A stretch of 33,471 nucleotides of DNA from a virus: IMG/VR virus record IMGVR_UViG_3300030329_002175, positions 1 to 33,471 of that record. One strand, given 5' to 3'. Below are positions 1 to 10,500 of this stretch, one piece after another (positions within the stretch are counted from its first letter, which is position 1; every line of letters begins with the position of its first letter). Made by a program: the position numbers and the translations under genes. The notes under the pieces are model-generated. The model was not told the DNA's origin. It saw nothing but the letters and a program-made list of their open reading frames with translations, and ran no database searches.

Positions 1-120
1 CTAATAATGATTAGAGAAATAAAAGCACTATTAAAAGCAATACGTACAGATTGGGAAGTTAACGTGTTGGGAAAAAGGCCACGTAAAAAGAATGGTCGAT
101 TTGCTAAAAGGAGGAAGTAA
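1..120 (+). CDS. Small basic protein, possibly 5' truncated
   Basis: Frame 1 is open from the first base of the window and ends at TAA 118-120. The first ATG is at 7, giving 37 residues (MIREIKALLKAIRTDWEV at the start). Too little sequence lies before it to judge a ribosome site, so the true start may be outside the window. The C-terminal half is strongly basic (GKRPRKK, AKRRK). The stop overlaps the next start as TAATG, so the two genes are probably translationally coupled. I recognise no family. The charge would suit nucleic-acid binding, but that is only inference. Confidence 0.55.
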   Translation, partial: LIMIREIKALLKAIRTDWEVNVLGKRPRKKNGRFAKRRK

Positions 121-359
121 TGGGATTAGTATCTAGTATATATGGAGATAATCAAATTAGGTTCCGCTCTGGAAGTCGTAAAGGTAAAAGTAAATATCAA
201 ATTGCTTTAGAAGTAGAGTACAAAAAAGATAAAGAATATCGCGACCCAGAGTTAATTGCAGATTTGAAGAAGAAAATTGAAACTCAAAACTATTTTAAGA
301 AAAAGAATAAACTAACTAAGAAACAGCGTAAAGCTAAATTTATGAAAGGCAGGTATTAA
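120..359 (+). CDS. Small lysine-rich hypothetical protein
   Basis: This 79-residue protein starts at an ATG overlapping the previous stop by one base. A near-perfect Shine-Dalgarno AAAGGAGG lies a few bases upstream at about 107-114. Its C-terminal half (about 47-79) is a run of Lys and Arg with little else (KKKNKLTKKQRKAKF), probably a charged helix. It has no cysteine cluster, signal peptide or membrane segment. It is part of a left-hand plus-strand operon of small genes facing the structural cluster. Function is not recognised; such small basic phage proteins are often early or middle accessory proteins. Confidence 0.65.
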   Translation: MGLVSSIYGDNQIRFRSGSRKGKSKYQIALEVEYKKDKEYRDPELIADLKKKIETQNYFKKKNKLTKKQRKAKFMKGRY

Positions 360-608
360 GTGGAAATTAAACATTATAATGCTATAGCTAAAATAGTAGG
401 TGGAGTACTAGACAATAACGAAAGATTACAACCAATGATTAACACATTAGTTAATTATTTCGAATCTGAAGACGAAACCTTCAATTCAAGGGAATTTCGT
501 TCTGCGTGCTTAAATGGGTCATATATGAACGAAGAAGACGAAAGTAAGGCAATATACGCTGAAGATGGAATATCGCCTAGAAACACACAAAATAGAGCTT
601 ATACATGA
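360..608 (+). CDS. Small acidic hypothetical protein, ends at an isolated TGA
   Basis: This 82-residue ORF starts with GTG directly after the upstream TAA (357-359). It is acidic in the middle (FESEDE, NEEDES) and predicted mostly helical. I recognise no family. It ends at TGA 606-608, yet the same frame stays open for 38 more codons to TAA 723-725, where it meets the next gene with an 8-base overlap. In an operon where genes otherwise abut or overlap, stopping at 608 would leave an unusual gap of about 109 bases. The true product may be longer (see the next entry), or the TGA may be a recent point change. Confidence 0.55.
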   Translation: MEIKHYNAIAKIVGGVLDNNERLQPMINTLVNYFESEDETFNSREFRSACLNGSYMNEEDESKAIYAEDGISPRNTQNRAYT

Positions 609-725
609 AATCCTAAGCCAAGCAGTCCAGTTAGGAATGATTTAGGCTTTACGTCAGCATTTGAACGAATGACTGATATTATTATTAAAACGCAAGGTTC
701 AAAGAAGTATCTTAAAGATGGGTAA
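609..725 (+). other. Open in-frame continuation of the 360-608 gene beyond its TGA
   Basis: Frame 3 continues without a stop from 609 to TAA 723-725. It encodes NPKPSSPVRNDLGF, then SAFERMTDIIIKTQGSKKY and KDG. The composition looks protein-like and the segment fills the only gap in the operon. Explanations are UGA read-through or reassignment, a TGG-to-TGA substitution, or chance. A rival reading exists: an ATG at 565 in frame 1 gives a 26-residue helical peptide ending at TAG 643-645. I cannot decide between these by eye. Confidence 0.35.
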
Positions 726-960
726 TCTTGCGCTAACACAAGAAGTACGTAAAGAGACATATACGTGTTGGATGTGTAAAAAGCAATACTATAATAAGTT
801 CAGCTATAGGATACAAAGTAACAAATACGTTTCTGATTGGGAACCTAAAGTTCTGTATCCTATATGCCGAATTTGTATGTATAGGGAGCATTTTGGTAGT
901 AAATTTTATAGAAAACAAATGAAAGAAGGAGTCTTAGATGGCAAAAAGAAAGTCAAATAA
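718..960 (+). CDS. Small zinc-finger-like protein
   Basis: This 80-residue protein has two Cys pairs, C17-x2-C20 (CWMC) and C50-x2-C53 (CRIC), spaced 29 residues apart. That suits a treble-clef or zinc-ribbon-type metal site. The rest is rich in Lys, Arg and Tyr. Proteins of this kind in phages often bind DNA or host polymerase, but nothing here identifies the partner. The start ATG overlaps the end of the open frame upstream by eight bases and has only a weak upstream purine stretch. Its 3' end overlaps the next gene by 23 bases, suggesting coupled translation. Confidence 0.65.
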   Translation: MGNLALTQEVRKETYTCWMCKKQYYNKFSYRIQSNKYVSDWEPKVLYPICRICMYREHFGSKFYRKQMKEGVLDGKKKVK

Positions 961-1276
961 AAAAGCTAATAAAATGTCAACAGCAGATGCTATGAAGATA
1001 TTAGCTATAGAATCAAAACAGCAAAAAGAAGGTCAGGCTTTATTGGCTGAGCATGTACAAAGATTGGATATACTTTTAAAAGATTATATCGGATTATTTG
1101 AAAGGTATATAGAGCATACAGAAGATGGTGATGCATTTATAGAAAAAATGAAAGTTCTTATAGAGGAGAAGACTAATGAACAGCAAGCAAATGAACAGCC
1201 TGATGGAGAAGATACAGAAGGAGATAACGAAAACGAGGAAGTCGGGGCAGAAGGAGTACGCGCACAAGAAGGATAA
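938..1276 (+). CDS. Coiled-coil protein with acidic C-terminal tail
   Basis: This 112-residue protein starts with a basic segment (MAKRKSNKKANK), followed by a helix rich in Ala, Leu, Glu and Gln (about 15-75). From about residue 78 the tail is low-complexity and acidic (NEQQANEQPDGEDTEGDNEN). The start has a good ribosome site, GAAGGAG, seven bases upstream. The last 101 bases also encode the N-terminus of the next gene in another frame, and the low-complexity tail may be a consequence of that. Function is not recognised. Confidence 0.6.
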   Translation: MAKRKSNKKANKMSTADAMKILAIESKQQKEGQALLAEHVQRLDILLKDYIGLFERYIEHTEDGDAFIEKMKVLIEEKTNEQQANEQPDGEDTEGDNENEEVGAEGVRAQEG

Positions 1277-1481
1277 TGTCTTTGCAAACTTTGAACGTAT
1301 TGGTGATGCATTAGATATCAGTCGTGAAAAAGTGTTAATGGTATATCTGTTAAAACACGTTGATGGCATTAAAGCTTACGTTAACGGATATAAATCTCAA
1401 AGAGAAGACGTTAGGGGTAGACTCTCAGATATAATAGTCTACTCAATGTTGCTGTGGGGGATGGTAGAAGAAGATTCTTAA
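1176..1481 (+). CDS. Probable MazG-like / DUF1599-type all-alpha protein
   Basis: This 101-residue helical protein has a pattern common in small phage proteins related to MazG or DUF1599 all-alpha pyrophosphohydrolases: a K-x-EY segment, then N-x-FANFERIG, then KHVDGIKAYV, then a final R-x-SDIIVYSMLL helix. MazG-fold enzymes hydrolyse nucleoside triphosphates. This one is short and I do not see a full metal-binding EExxE motif, so activity is uncertain. The start at 1176 is supported by an excellent Shine-Dalgarno (AGAGGAG, 1164-1170), although it lies 101 bases inside the previous gene. A second ATG follows at 1191 within a repeated AATGAACAGC. It is the last gene of the plus-strand run; 22 bases separate it from the convergent giant gene. 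Confidence 0.55.
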   Translation: MNSKQMNSLMEKIQKEITKTRKSGQKEYAHKKDNVFANFERIGDALDISREKVLMVYLLKHVDGIKAYVNGYKSQREDVRGRLSDIIVYSMLLWGMVEEDS

Positions 1482-1503
1482 TGATACTCACAGCTGGCTG
1501 CGA

Positions 1504-4500
1504 TTAAAATGGTAATAAAGAACCACCAGGAGTAGGGGAAAGTTCTCTTTCTCCTTCTTCTAATTCTGAAGCTAATTCTGTACCTTTTTTCTGTAATTGT
1601 AATAATGGGAATCCAGTTGTTTTTTCCATAATTCTAATTGGATTCTCTATTAAATTCCCTGGACCTACTAAATCACGTGCCATTCTTCCGAATGGGAACA
1701 TAGTCCAGACATAATATTTTCCTACTTTAGACCAATCATCATCTACCATAGCTCTCATAGATGAAGGCAATAGCCGAAGGATGGGAGGAGTTACCATCTG
1801 CAACGGAGCAAGTTGTTTCGGCCATTGCCCAAAGAAAGCTCTATCCCTTTCCTTCTCGTTACCAAAAATCCAATCTGCAGTATCTTGCATCCAATTCCAA
1901 GGAGCAGGTAATGCAGTTTCAAATAATGAATAAGCAAACATATTAGCTAATGCAAAAGTAAAGATATCAATCTGCATCATTCTAGTATATCTTTCAAAAG
2001 CTTCTGTACCAGGAGTTAAGCCATATATTTTAGCTTGCCTATACACATCATTCCTAAATCGTACAGCATTCCAAGACCATAACTGAAAACGTGTCATAAC
2101 TTTACCAAGCGCAGTACGTGCAAAAGCAGGCCTAAATGGAGCAGAATATAAAAACTGCGTAGCTTGTACACCTTTTTTAGCTTGCTCAATCAAGAATTGA
2201 TTATTAGGGTCTTTAATAGCACCACCATATCTTTCCCATGCTTGTATATAATGAGACATAAATGCATCTCTACGTATCATCTTCTCAGGAACAGTCATAA
2301 ACTTAGCTGCAAATTGCACAACTTTATCTTTAACACCATATTGTTTAGCAATTTCTTTTAACGTAGTATTAGACATTTCAGGAGTTTTAGCCATTTTCTT
2401 GGCTACATCTTCAATAAACTCTCTATTTTTACCTTGACGTATTTCTTTGCTAAGTCCTGCTTCATATAACATATACTCAGGATATACACCAGATTCTATT
2501 ACAAATTGAGTAACATCTTCCATGGAGTTCCATTTAGAGTTAATGTTTTGTTTTAACCAACTAATATTACGTGAGTTACGCCAATTTTTCCATCCTGCAG
2601 ATTCCACAGTATGCATAGTACCACCAAAAACGTTGGTAACCATTGATTTAGGATGAGCTAATAAAGCTGCCATTTCAAATTGGGCTTCAAGATTAGACCA
2701 ATGTCTAACTTGTTGCATATCAACACCACGTAATTCTTTTGGAAGACTTTTATCACCAAGTCCAAAACTTTCTCTAATTTTATTAATACGCTTTTCAACA
2801 TTACTATCAGCCCACCAAGCATATGGAGTACCACGTAACTTTAATGTAGGGTCATTTAAATATCTTTCAGGTATTACAGTTGGATTTCCAATAGCATCCT
2901 GAACATAAAGTTGCATAAACTTTTGCCATGCTTGGGCTTGTTTCTCACCCCATTTAGGTAACATTTTTCTATACATTTGTTCCATAATATTACGTGAAAA
3001 TATTTGAGCCATTTGTTTATGATACGTGTTAACTAAAGCACGTGTATAGGCTTCGGGTACTGTAGGGTCTACTGACCATCCAGGTATATGTGATACTCTG
3101 CTTGACATATTACCAGCCTTAGTTAAATCAATAGGCCATTTAACTTTTTGTTTCTTTTTCGCCCTAGACTCTGCAATATCAGCCATAATTTTATCATGAT
3201 TGATAAAGTCTTCAGCAGCTTCAAGTTGCCAATCGCCAGTTAAAGTATGATTTTTATATATTATACCTTTAATTTCTTTTTCTCTTTTTGCTTTAGCTTT
3301 TTTAGGGTCAGCATCAAATTCAGATAATGGCATCTCATATATCTTTTTCATCAATTTATTCATACCCTTGCCAGCAAGCTTTTTATTAAAATGCATATGA
3401 GGGAAATAATAATCAAAAGAGCCTCCCCATTTACCTGTAGGTTCAATAGGTTGTGATTTTAATACTTCTGCATATTCAGGACTATTTTTAGCCATTTCAA
3501 TCATCATTGAACGTGCTACTTGACGTAATCCGTCTATACCAATTTTAGTTGTTAAATTCTCTCCATTACGCCAAGCCTCTAATAAGTATCTAGTAAATTT
3601 ATCATGGTCAATTTTAGGAGATTTTCTATCTGTTTTACCATAATAACCAATAATCATCTTATTCTTATCTAGCCAATTCTCTTCACCTCTTATAAAGTTA
3701 TGCATCTTTTCAAAGAATTTAGTATATTCCTTATTAACACGTTCTACTAACTCTCTACCAGTATAATTGTTACGTTTACCATCTAGCTCTACAGTATATT
3801 CTTTGTCTAACTTATCACCATGATTTTTAATAATATCATTATATCGCTCTTTATATTCAGCAGAGTTAATTCTATCTTTTCTGCTTAAAAATTTTAAATT
3901 ATCCCAATATTTAAACTCTCTCTCTCGAACAGCTATTTGTCTTAATGTCTCTCCATCTTTGATAGAATTAATAAATAGTAACTGCTCTTTTAATCCCTGT
4001 ATTTCTTCCTCTGCAACTCTTGTAGCTGAATCAGTTGTACGTGCTATCCAGCTTTGTACCATATCAATATGCTGTGTAGGTCGCATTAATTTACCAGTAA
4101 TAACTTTACCACCCTTAGTAAGATATAAACCTTTTTCTTCCATTAATTCTATATCATCACGCATCAACTCTCTATTGACTGTTCTAGGAAATAACCAATG
4201 ATGACGTTTTGCTAGTTCAGTTGGAGATTTTTTACCCCAAATACGTTGCCAGATAGTACCAGCTTTAACATCTCTAAACCAATTGTTTAATACTTGATAA
4301 TCTTGTTTATTTAAAACATTTAAATCTTTTCCTAATAAGCTTCTAATAGCTTCATTAAGATTAGTTTGAAATTTATTATTCTCATTTTTAACATAAGACA
4401 CGAATTGCGACATTTCTGAACGTATATCCTTAGGAATATCATTGATTTCAACACCTTTTTTTAATCCTTCATATCCTGTAGTATAATCAATACCTTGTAC

Positions 4501-7500
4501 GGCTTCTTCAAAATAATCAACACCCTCTTCTTCTTTTATTTTATTAGGTAATTCATTGGCAAACTTTTGAGCAGCTTCAATTTGAGATTTTTCAGGAGCC
4601 TTCCATGTTTGGCTAAATAATCTTGACATAGCTCCAACCATATTGAGTTGAGCTTTACCAGAAGACAATGCTTCTGAGTTCCATCCTAATTTACTCATTT
4701 GAGTTTCGGCAGCCATACTACGTAGATGACTTAGCATATCACGTACTAATGGGTCATTCTTTGTTAATGTCTCTGATAATTCATTTATCTTAGATAGGTT
4801 ACCACGCTTATATGTGCCTAATAGTAAATTATCCAACATTTCTGCTTGTTGAGTATCTAAATTATTCTCTTTTCTAAATTTACGTATTTCTATGTCAATT
4901 TTAGCTCTATCTAAAGTTGATGATGCTTTTTCTTTAATAGTCTTCCATTCATTTGGTATTAATTCTTTGAGGTTAGAATCTTTCATCCATTTTTTAACCT
5001 CTTTGACAGACTCTGGGCTCATACTGTTCCAATCAAAACCACCGAGCTTATTACGTTCTTTAGCTAATAAATAACTACGTGATTTTAACTTTTCAACAAA
5101 TTTATGCATTGCTGGAACAACTTGTAACTGCTCTTTAGTCATCTTATTAGCTAAATCTGTGATAATTTTAAATGTAGCCATATCATTAATATCGTTAATA
5201 AAATAGTCTTCTGCCTTATAAGCAATATCAGCTAATATCCTTTCACGTGCTGTTGCTCTAGCTTCTTCAGTTCCTTTTTTAGTAGCATCCATTAGCTCTT
5301 TTGCAATTTTAATTTTCCCAACAGCCTCTTTAAATCTAAATGGGTCTTGAGCAATCTCTCTACGTTGACTTGCATCCCATAAATTAAATGTAACATCTTC
5401 ATGTTTTCCTGTAGTACTATTCCATATTCTCTGACTTTTATCTACAGCATATATTGATTGTAATAAATGCTTACTTTCAGGTACTGCAAATGATGAACGT
5501 CCTAATAAGTCTTTTAAGAAGTTATACTTAGGGTCAGCCATTTCTTTATTAATACGTTTATACATATCTAATACAGCAGTTTTATCCATTCTACCAATAG
5601 CATTATCACTCCAATCTAATGGATTGAGCTTTTCACCTACTTTAACAAGAAAATTATTACGTTGATTGTTCATCAAACCATAGATTCCTTCACTCATAGT
5701 ACGCATTTCATCTACGCTATATCTACGGCCTTCTTTGTAATTTCTACCCCAATAAGCTTTATTCAAATCGTTAAGTGTTCCGTATAGCCCTTTTTTCAAA
5801 TCCCAAGAAGTTAAATCATTATAATTTAAATCAGCATAAGAAGCCTTCTTCCCAGTCTTTTTATTGATAATCTGAACATTAAAATGTGCATTATGTAATA
5901 GCTTAAACCATGCTTCTGCTGATTTAAGGCCTAATTCATCCATAGGGTCGGAAGAAAATGCTATTTGAGCCCTACCTATCTCTTGAGCTAGTTTTCGCCA
6001 TTTAGGGTCTGTTTTAGGGCTTAGAATGAGTTTATACTCTTTCCAGTTATATTTGCCTAGATTATTATTCCATTCACCACGTCTTTTGATTGTAAACTCG
6101 TCTTTAGTAGGTTTAGCATCTTTACCTCCACCTAACATAGAGTGTATTTGAGCCATCATTTGCTTAGGTACTACAGCACTAGAACCCATTTGTGCTCTAC
6201 CTCTACTGGCAGATTCAGAAATCCTATTACGTTCATGGATAGAATACATAGCACCGCGAGAATTTAAAAGACTTCTTTCATCTTTAGTAAATTCTTTTGT
6301 AGTGGTTAATAAGTCTTGATACGTAGTAATATCTGCAGGTAGTTTTAAATCCTTACGTAATGCGACAGGGATAACTGCCTGTTTATTATCACCAACTAAT
6401 GTTCTTCCACCTTTTACTGGCTTATCAACAATCATCCCATTTTTATCAACATGATAGTAAAATTCTTCTTTGTTAGCTTCAAAACCTTCACGCCAAGCTT
6501 TCTTGAATCCTTTTTTCTCTCCACCAAAATATATGTGAGCTTCATCACCATCTAAATCAGCTCCACCCAATGCTCTCATAACGCGTGAATGTAATAATGT
6601 ACCATATCCCTCTCTACCAGTAAAGCCTCTAAATGTTAAACCATGCGCTCCAGAAACAGAATCCATTGGAACACGTAATGCTAATGTTTTAAATATTTCA
6701 GGAGCTATGTCTTTATATGTACCTTTACGACCATTCCATAGTTGTTCTAATGTGATAATACCATTTTTACCATATCCTTCGATGCCAGTGTCTATCTTCA
6801 TAGTTTTATAACCATTATCTAAAAAGAAGATTTTATCATTTTTATCTAATTCTTTTAATCTAGGGTTAGCATTATCTAAATCTATTTGCATAGCTTTATC
6901 ATAAGGTCTCATTCGTGCAACAGCTGAATTAGCCATACGTGGTCTTGTTGCTTCTCTTACTATAAAGTTTTTAATAACTTGCATTCTATAATTACGAACA
7001 TCTTTATCAAAATATATAGCATCAATACTAGACTTAGAATCTTTTGGATTTAACTTTTTCCATTGTTTGGCAATAGCTAGTTTCTTTCTATATGTAGAAT
7101 TTTCTGCATTAATTTCAAACATAGCATTTCGATATTCTACTTCGGATATTTCCCCTGCATTATAGTCTGCTTCCATTACTTCTTTATTCTTAGTTAACAT
7201 ATAGTCATAAACACGTTCTGCGAATAATTCATTTCCAGGACGCCTAATACCATCTACAATATGTTCAATCCCAATATTCTCAATATTTTTAATAATACTA
7301 TTTATTTTTTGACTTTTACCATTTGCATCTAGCTTTAGATAATTGAAATAAGCATCATTTGCAGTTACATCACCCTCAAACCTATTGTCAAGCAATCTAC
7401 TTAACATATTGCTAATAGTTTCTTTCTTAAATGGAACCTGAGTATTGTCTGATAATGCTCCTAGCATTTGTTTAACCGCACGTGTCCACTTAGCCATATG

Positions 7501-10500
7501 AGAATCAGTTTTAACAGAATAATTATATTTAATATGAGATAAATCTAAATCGTATATTTCAGAGCCTAATAAATCTAAGCCTTTAGCTTTAGTAACTTTA
7601 TAATCACCTTTATTACGTAATCCTATTTGCTTTGCTGCAGAAGATTGTACAATAAAGTTAATTCCCTTATCTCTCATAAACTTAGACATAGCAGGACCTG
7701 CATCATGCATCATATATTTACCAAGCAATGCACCTTTTTGAGCATCAGGAGATACGATAAATGATTTGTTTTGAACGTGATGTTCAGGCATACCAGCATC
7801 TGCATTTACGGCACGTAATGTCCTGCCTTCAGCAATAATAGCACCATCAATATGCTCACCAAGTTCAGTAGATTTACGTGTTACATCTGAAGAATATAAT
7901 GGGTCTTTGTCCATTTTATCACGTATTGCTTTAGGCAAATCTTCAACTAATATATAACGTGCTTTTCCATCAGTAGTTAATTTAACTTTATTACCTTTTT
8001 CAGTTTTATAATTCTTAATAAATGCAGGGTCACCAGAATAGCCATTATTTAACCATATTTGAGAACGTTTATTGAATGCTTTAGATGATGATATAAAATC
8101 ACCTTTACCAGAAAACATTAATTTCGCACTAGCTCTAATTGCTTTAGGGGTGCTAATATCAAAACCATTCATTTGCATATCATATAATAAATTAGACATA
8201 TAACCCTTATCGTGGATAACACGTAATGTTTTTTCATTTAATCCTGATTTACCTTTATATGCATTGACAAATCTAGAACTCATTCGCGATGCTTCTTTAC
8301 CCATCTTACCAAGTGTTAAGATTTCTTTAAATAATCCAGATTTAAACGCTTCTTCAGTTTTAGGATTATATCTTGCAAAATACATTCTATCAGAATCACC
8401 ACGTCCACTAAATAGATAGTAACCTTTTTCATTCATTTGTTTAAAAATATTAGCTTTTAATTTATTAAAATCAGTTTCAGCTAATTTCTTAGCTATATCT
8501 GGTTTCTTGCCAGCAAACCTATAATCTCTTTCAAGCTTTTCTTGATAGCGCATTAATTCCATGTCTGTATTGCGGCCTTTTTCACCTTTAATTGTAACAT
8601 GGTCTAATATAGTAATAGGAGATTCTTCCTTACCGCCTGCTTCAATATACTTATCATTAATCAATTTAACGGGCTCATAGTTCCTTTTACTAACACCTGA
8701 TGATGTATACGGAACCTGTCTATCCGCTTCTTCGCCACGCTTAGTTAAGAATTGTACTTTTCCATCATGAACGCCAATATAATTTACCTGTTTGTCAAAT
8801 ACCTCTCTTGCCATTAACTGTCTTAATGTTCCTTGAGCCTCTTTATTAAGGGTGATATCTGCATTATTAGTTTCGGCATATGTTTTTATCCATTCGCCAA
8901 GCTCTTTAGAGCGATTTACTTTATCCACTCTTGATAAATCTGCAAATTCAGATAATTTAAAGACTATTTGTGATGCAATTTCAGTTTCTCTTTCGCGTGG
9001 AGAAAGGATGGATTTAGCGGTATACATACTTGATAAATGTTTCCTAACAAACTCTACCGCAGAAGTAGTAGGAGCCATAGCTCTCATTCCTGGACTTGTG
9101 TCTGTGGTATTTACCTCACCTTCAATGCTTTTAACATCTAAAACTTTACCATCTCTAATATTTATTAAAGGAATATCTTCTCTTGCAACATAGCCTTCTA
9201 ATTCTTTTTCTAATGTCTCGACTTCTAAAGTTAAATCAGAAAGCTCAGTTTCAATCTTAATACGTTCATCGGTTTTGGTTTTTCTTCCAGCAATATCTTC
9301 GCCTACAGTAATATCCCTTAATTCTTTCTCCTTCAATTGAATAGATTTTTCAACTCCAGCAATTGCCTTTTTAGTAGACTCAATTGCGGGCTTTAATACA
9401 ACCTCTCCTCTTTCAGAAGCTTCTTTAAATTCTTTTTGTTCTGCTTTGGTAGGAGCTACCTCTACTCCTTCAAAGTGCTTATTTAAGAACGAATCTATAG
9501 CTTTCTCGCCTGTTTTACTAATCTCTCGACTACCTATCCCAGCCCAAGTTTTAGGAGGCTTAGGAGGCATTCCTTGTATTTCTTCAAATCTCTCTAATCC
9601 TCTATTATATTTATACCATTTATTACTAATTGCACCTTGATGTCTTGCTTTATTACTATTGTCAAATATATAAACTTCTTTATTATTACGTATTGCCATA
9701 TCGACACCCCAGCCAGTTCCACCATCAACTGCTTTCATCGATTGAGCACCTTTCCGAATTAAAGGGGCAACTGCGTATACAGTATTGACATCTTTAACTG
9801 TATGCCAATTACGCCTAACGAGATTTAGTACGTATTGAGACATATTTTCTATAGGCCTATTTAAACTTAAGCTACTTAATGTAACTTGTCTGTTAGCGTC
9901 CTCTAATTGTGTAGCTTCTAATTTACGAGGCAACCCTTTATTTAGCATTGCTTGTGCTTGATGCTTATCAAATGTAAAGTTAAATATAGGAATGTTTAAC
10001 TTATCAGCTGACTTTGCCCAAGCTCTATCTGCACCTTCAGAACCGCCACTGGCCATACGTGTTATAAATCTAGATAAGAATCCTTTCTTAGGACGTAATG
10101 TAGGCTCTCCCGCTACTCCTAAAACTTGCTCAACTTCATAACCTTCGACTTGAGCAGGTATTTCTCCAATTTTATTAGGATTAATCTCACCAGCTGCAAA
10201 AGAATTAGCTAGCAATCTTTCCTCAGGAGACATCCATAAATCTGTAGCCATTTTCTTCACTACTGGTTTTACCTCAGGAGGCAGGGCTTCAAACTCAGGA
10301 TGCATTTCTGGGTCCATAGTTTCACGTAATGCAGGGTCTTTTGTAGCACGTTCTTGCATCTTCTTGATAAATTTACCTGCTTTAGCTTGTGTCCAAGGAC
10401 GCTCTGACTTACCAAAGTAAGCACCCATTACGTATTCATATACTTGTTCAGGGGTAGTTGCGCCTCTAGCTGTAGATGGTAATCCCATAAACAATGAACC

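Noticed and set aside
565-645. 26-residue helical ORF overlapping the TGA-ended gene
   Set aside because: No convincing ribosome site and very short. Kept only as a rival explanation for the 609-725 region.
1084-1369. Minus-strand ORFs opposite the left-hand genes
   Set aside because: No ribosome sites, Ser/Cys/Phe-rich shadow composition, and they oppose well-supported coding frames.
1482-1503. Possible bidirectional terminator between the convergent operons
   Set aside because: Only a CAGCTG palindrome with no usable loop and no T-run on either side.
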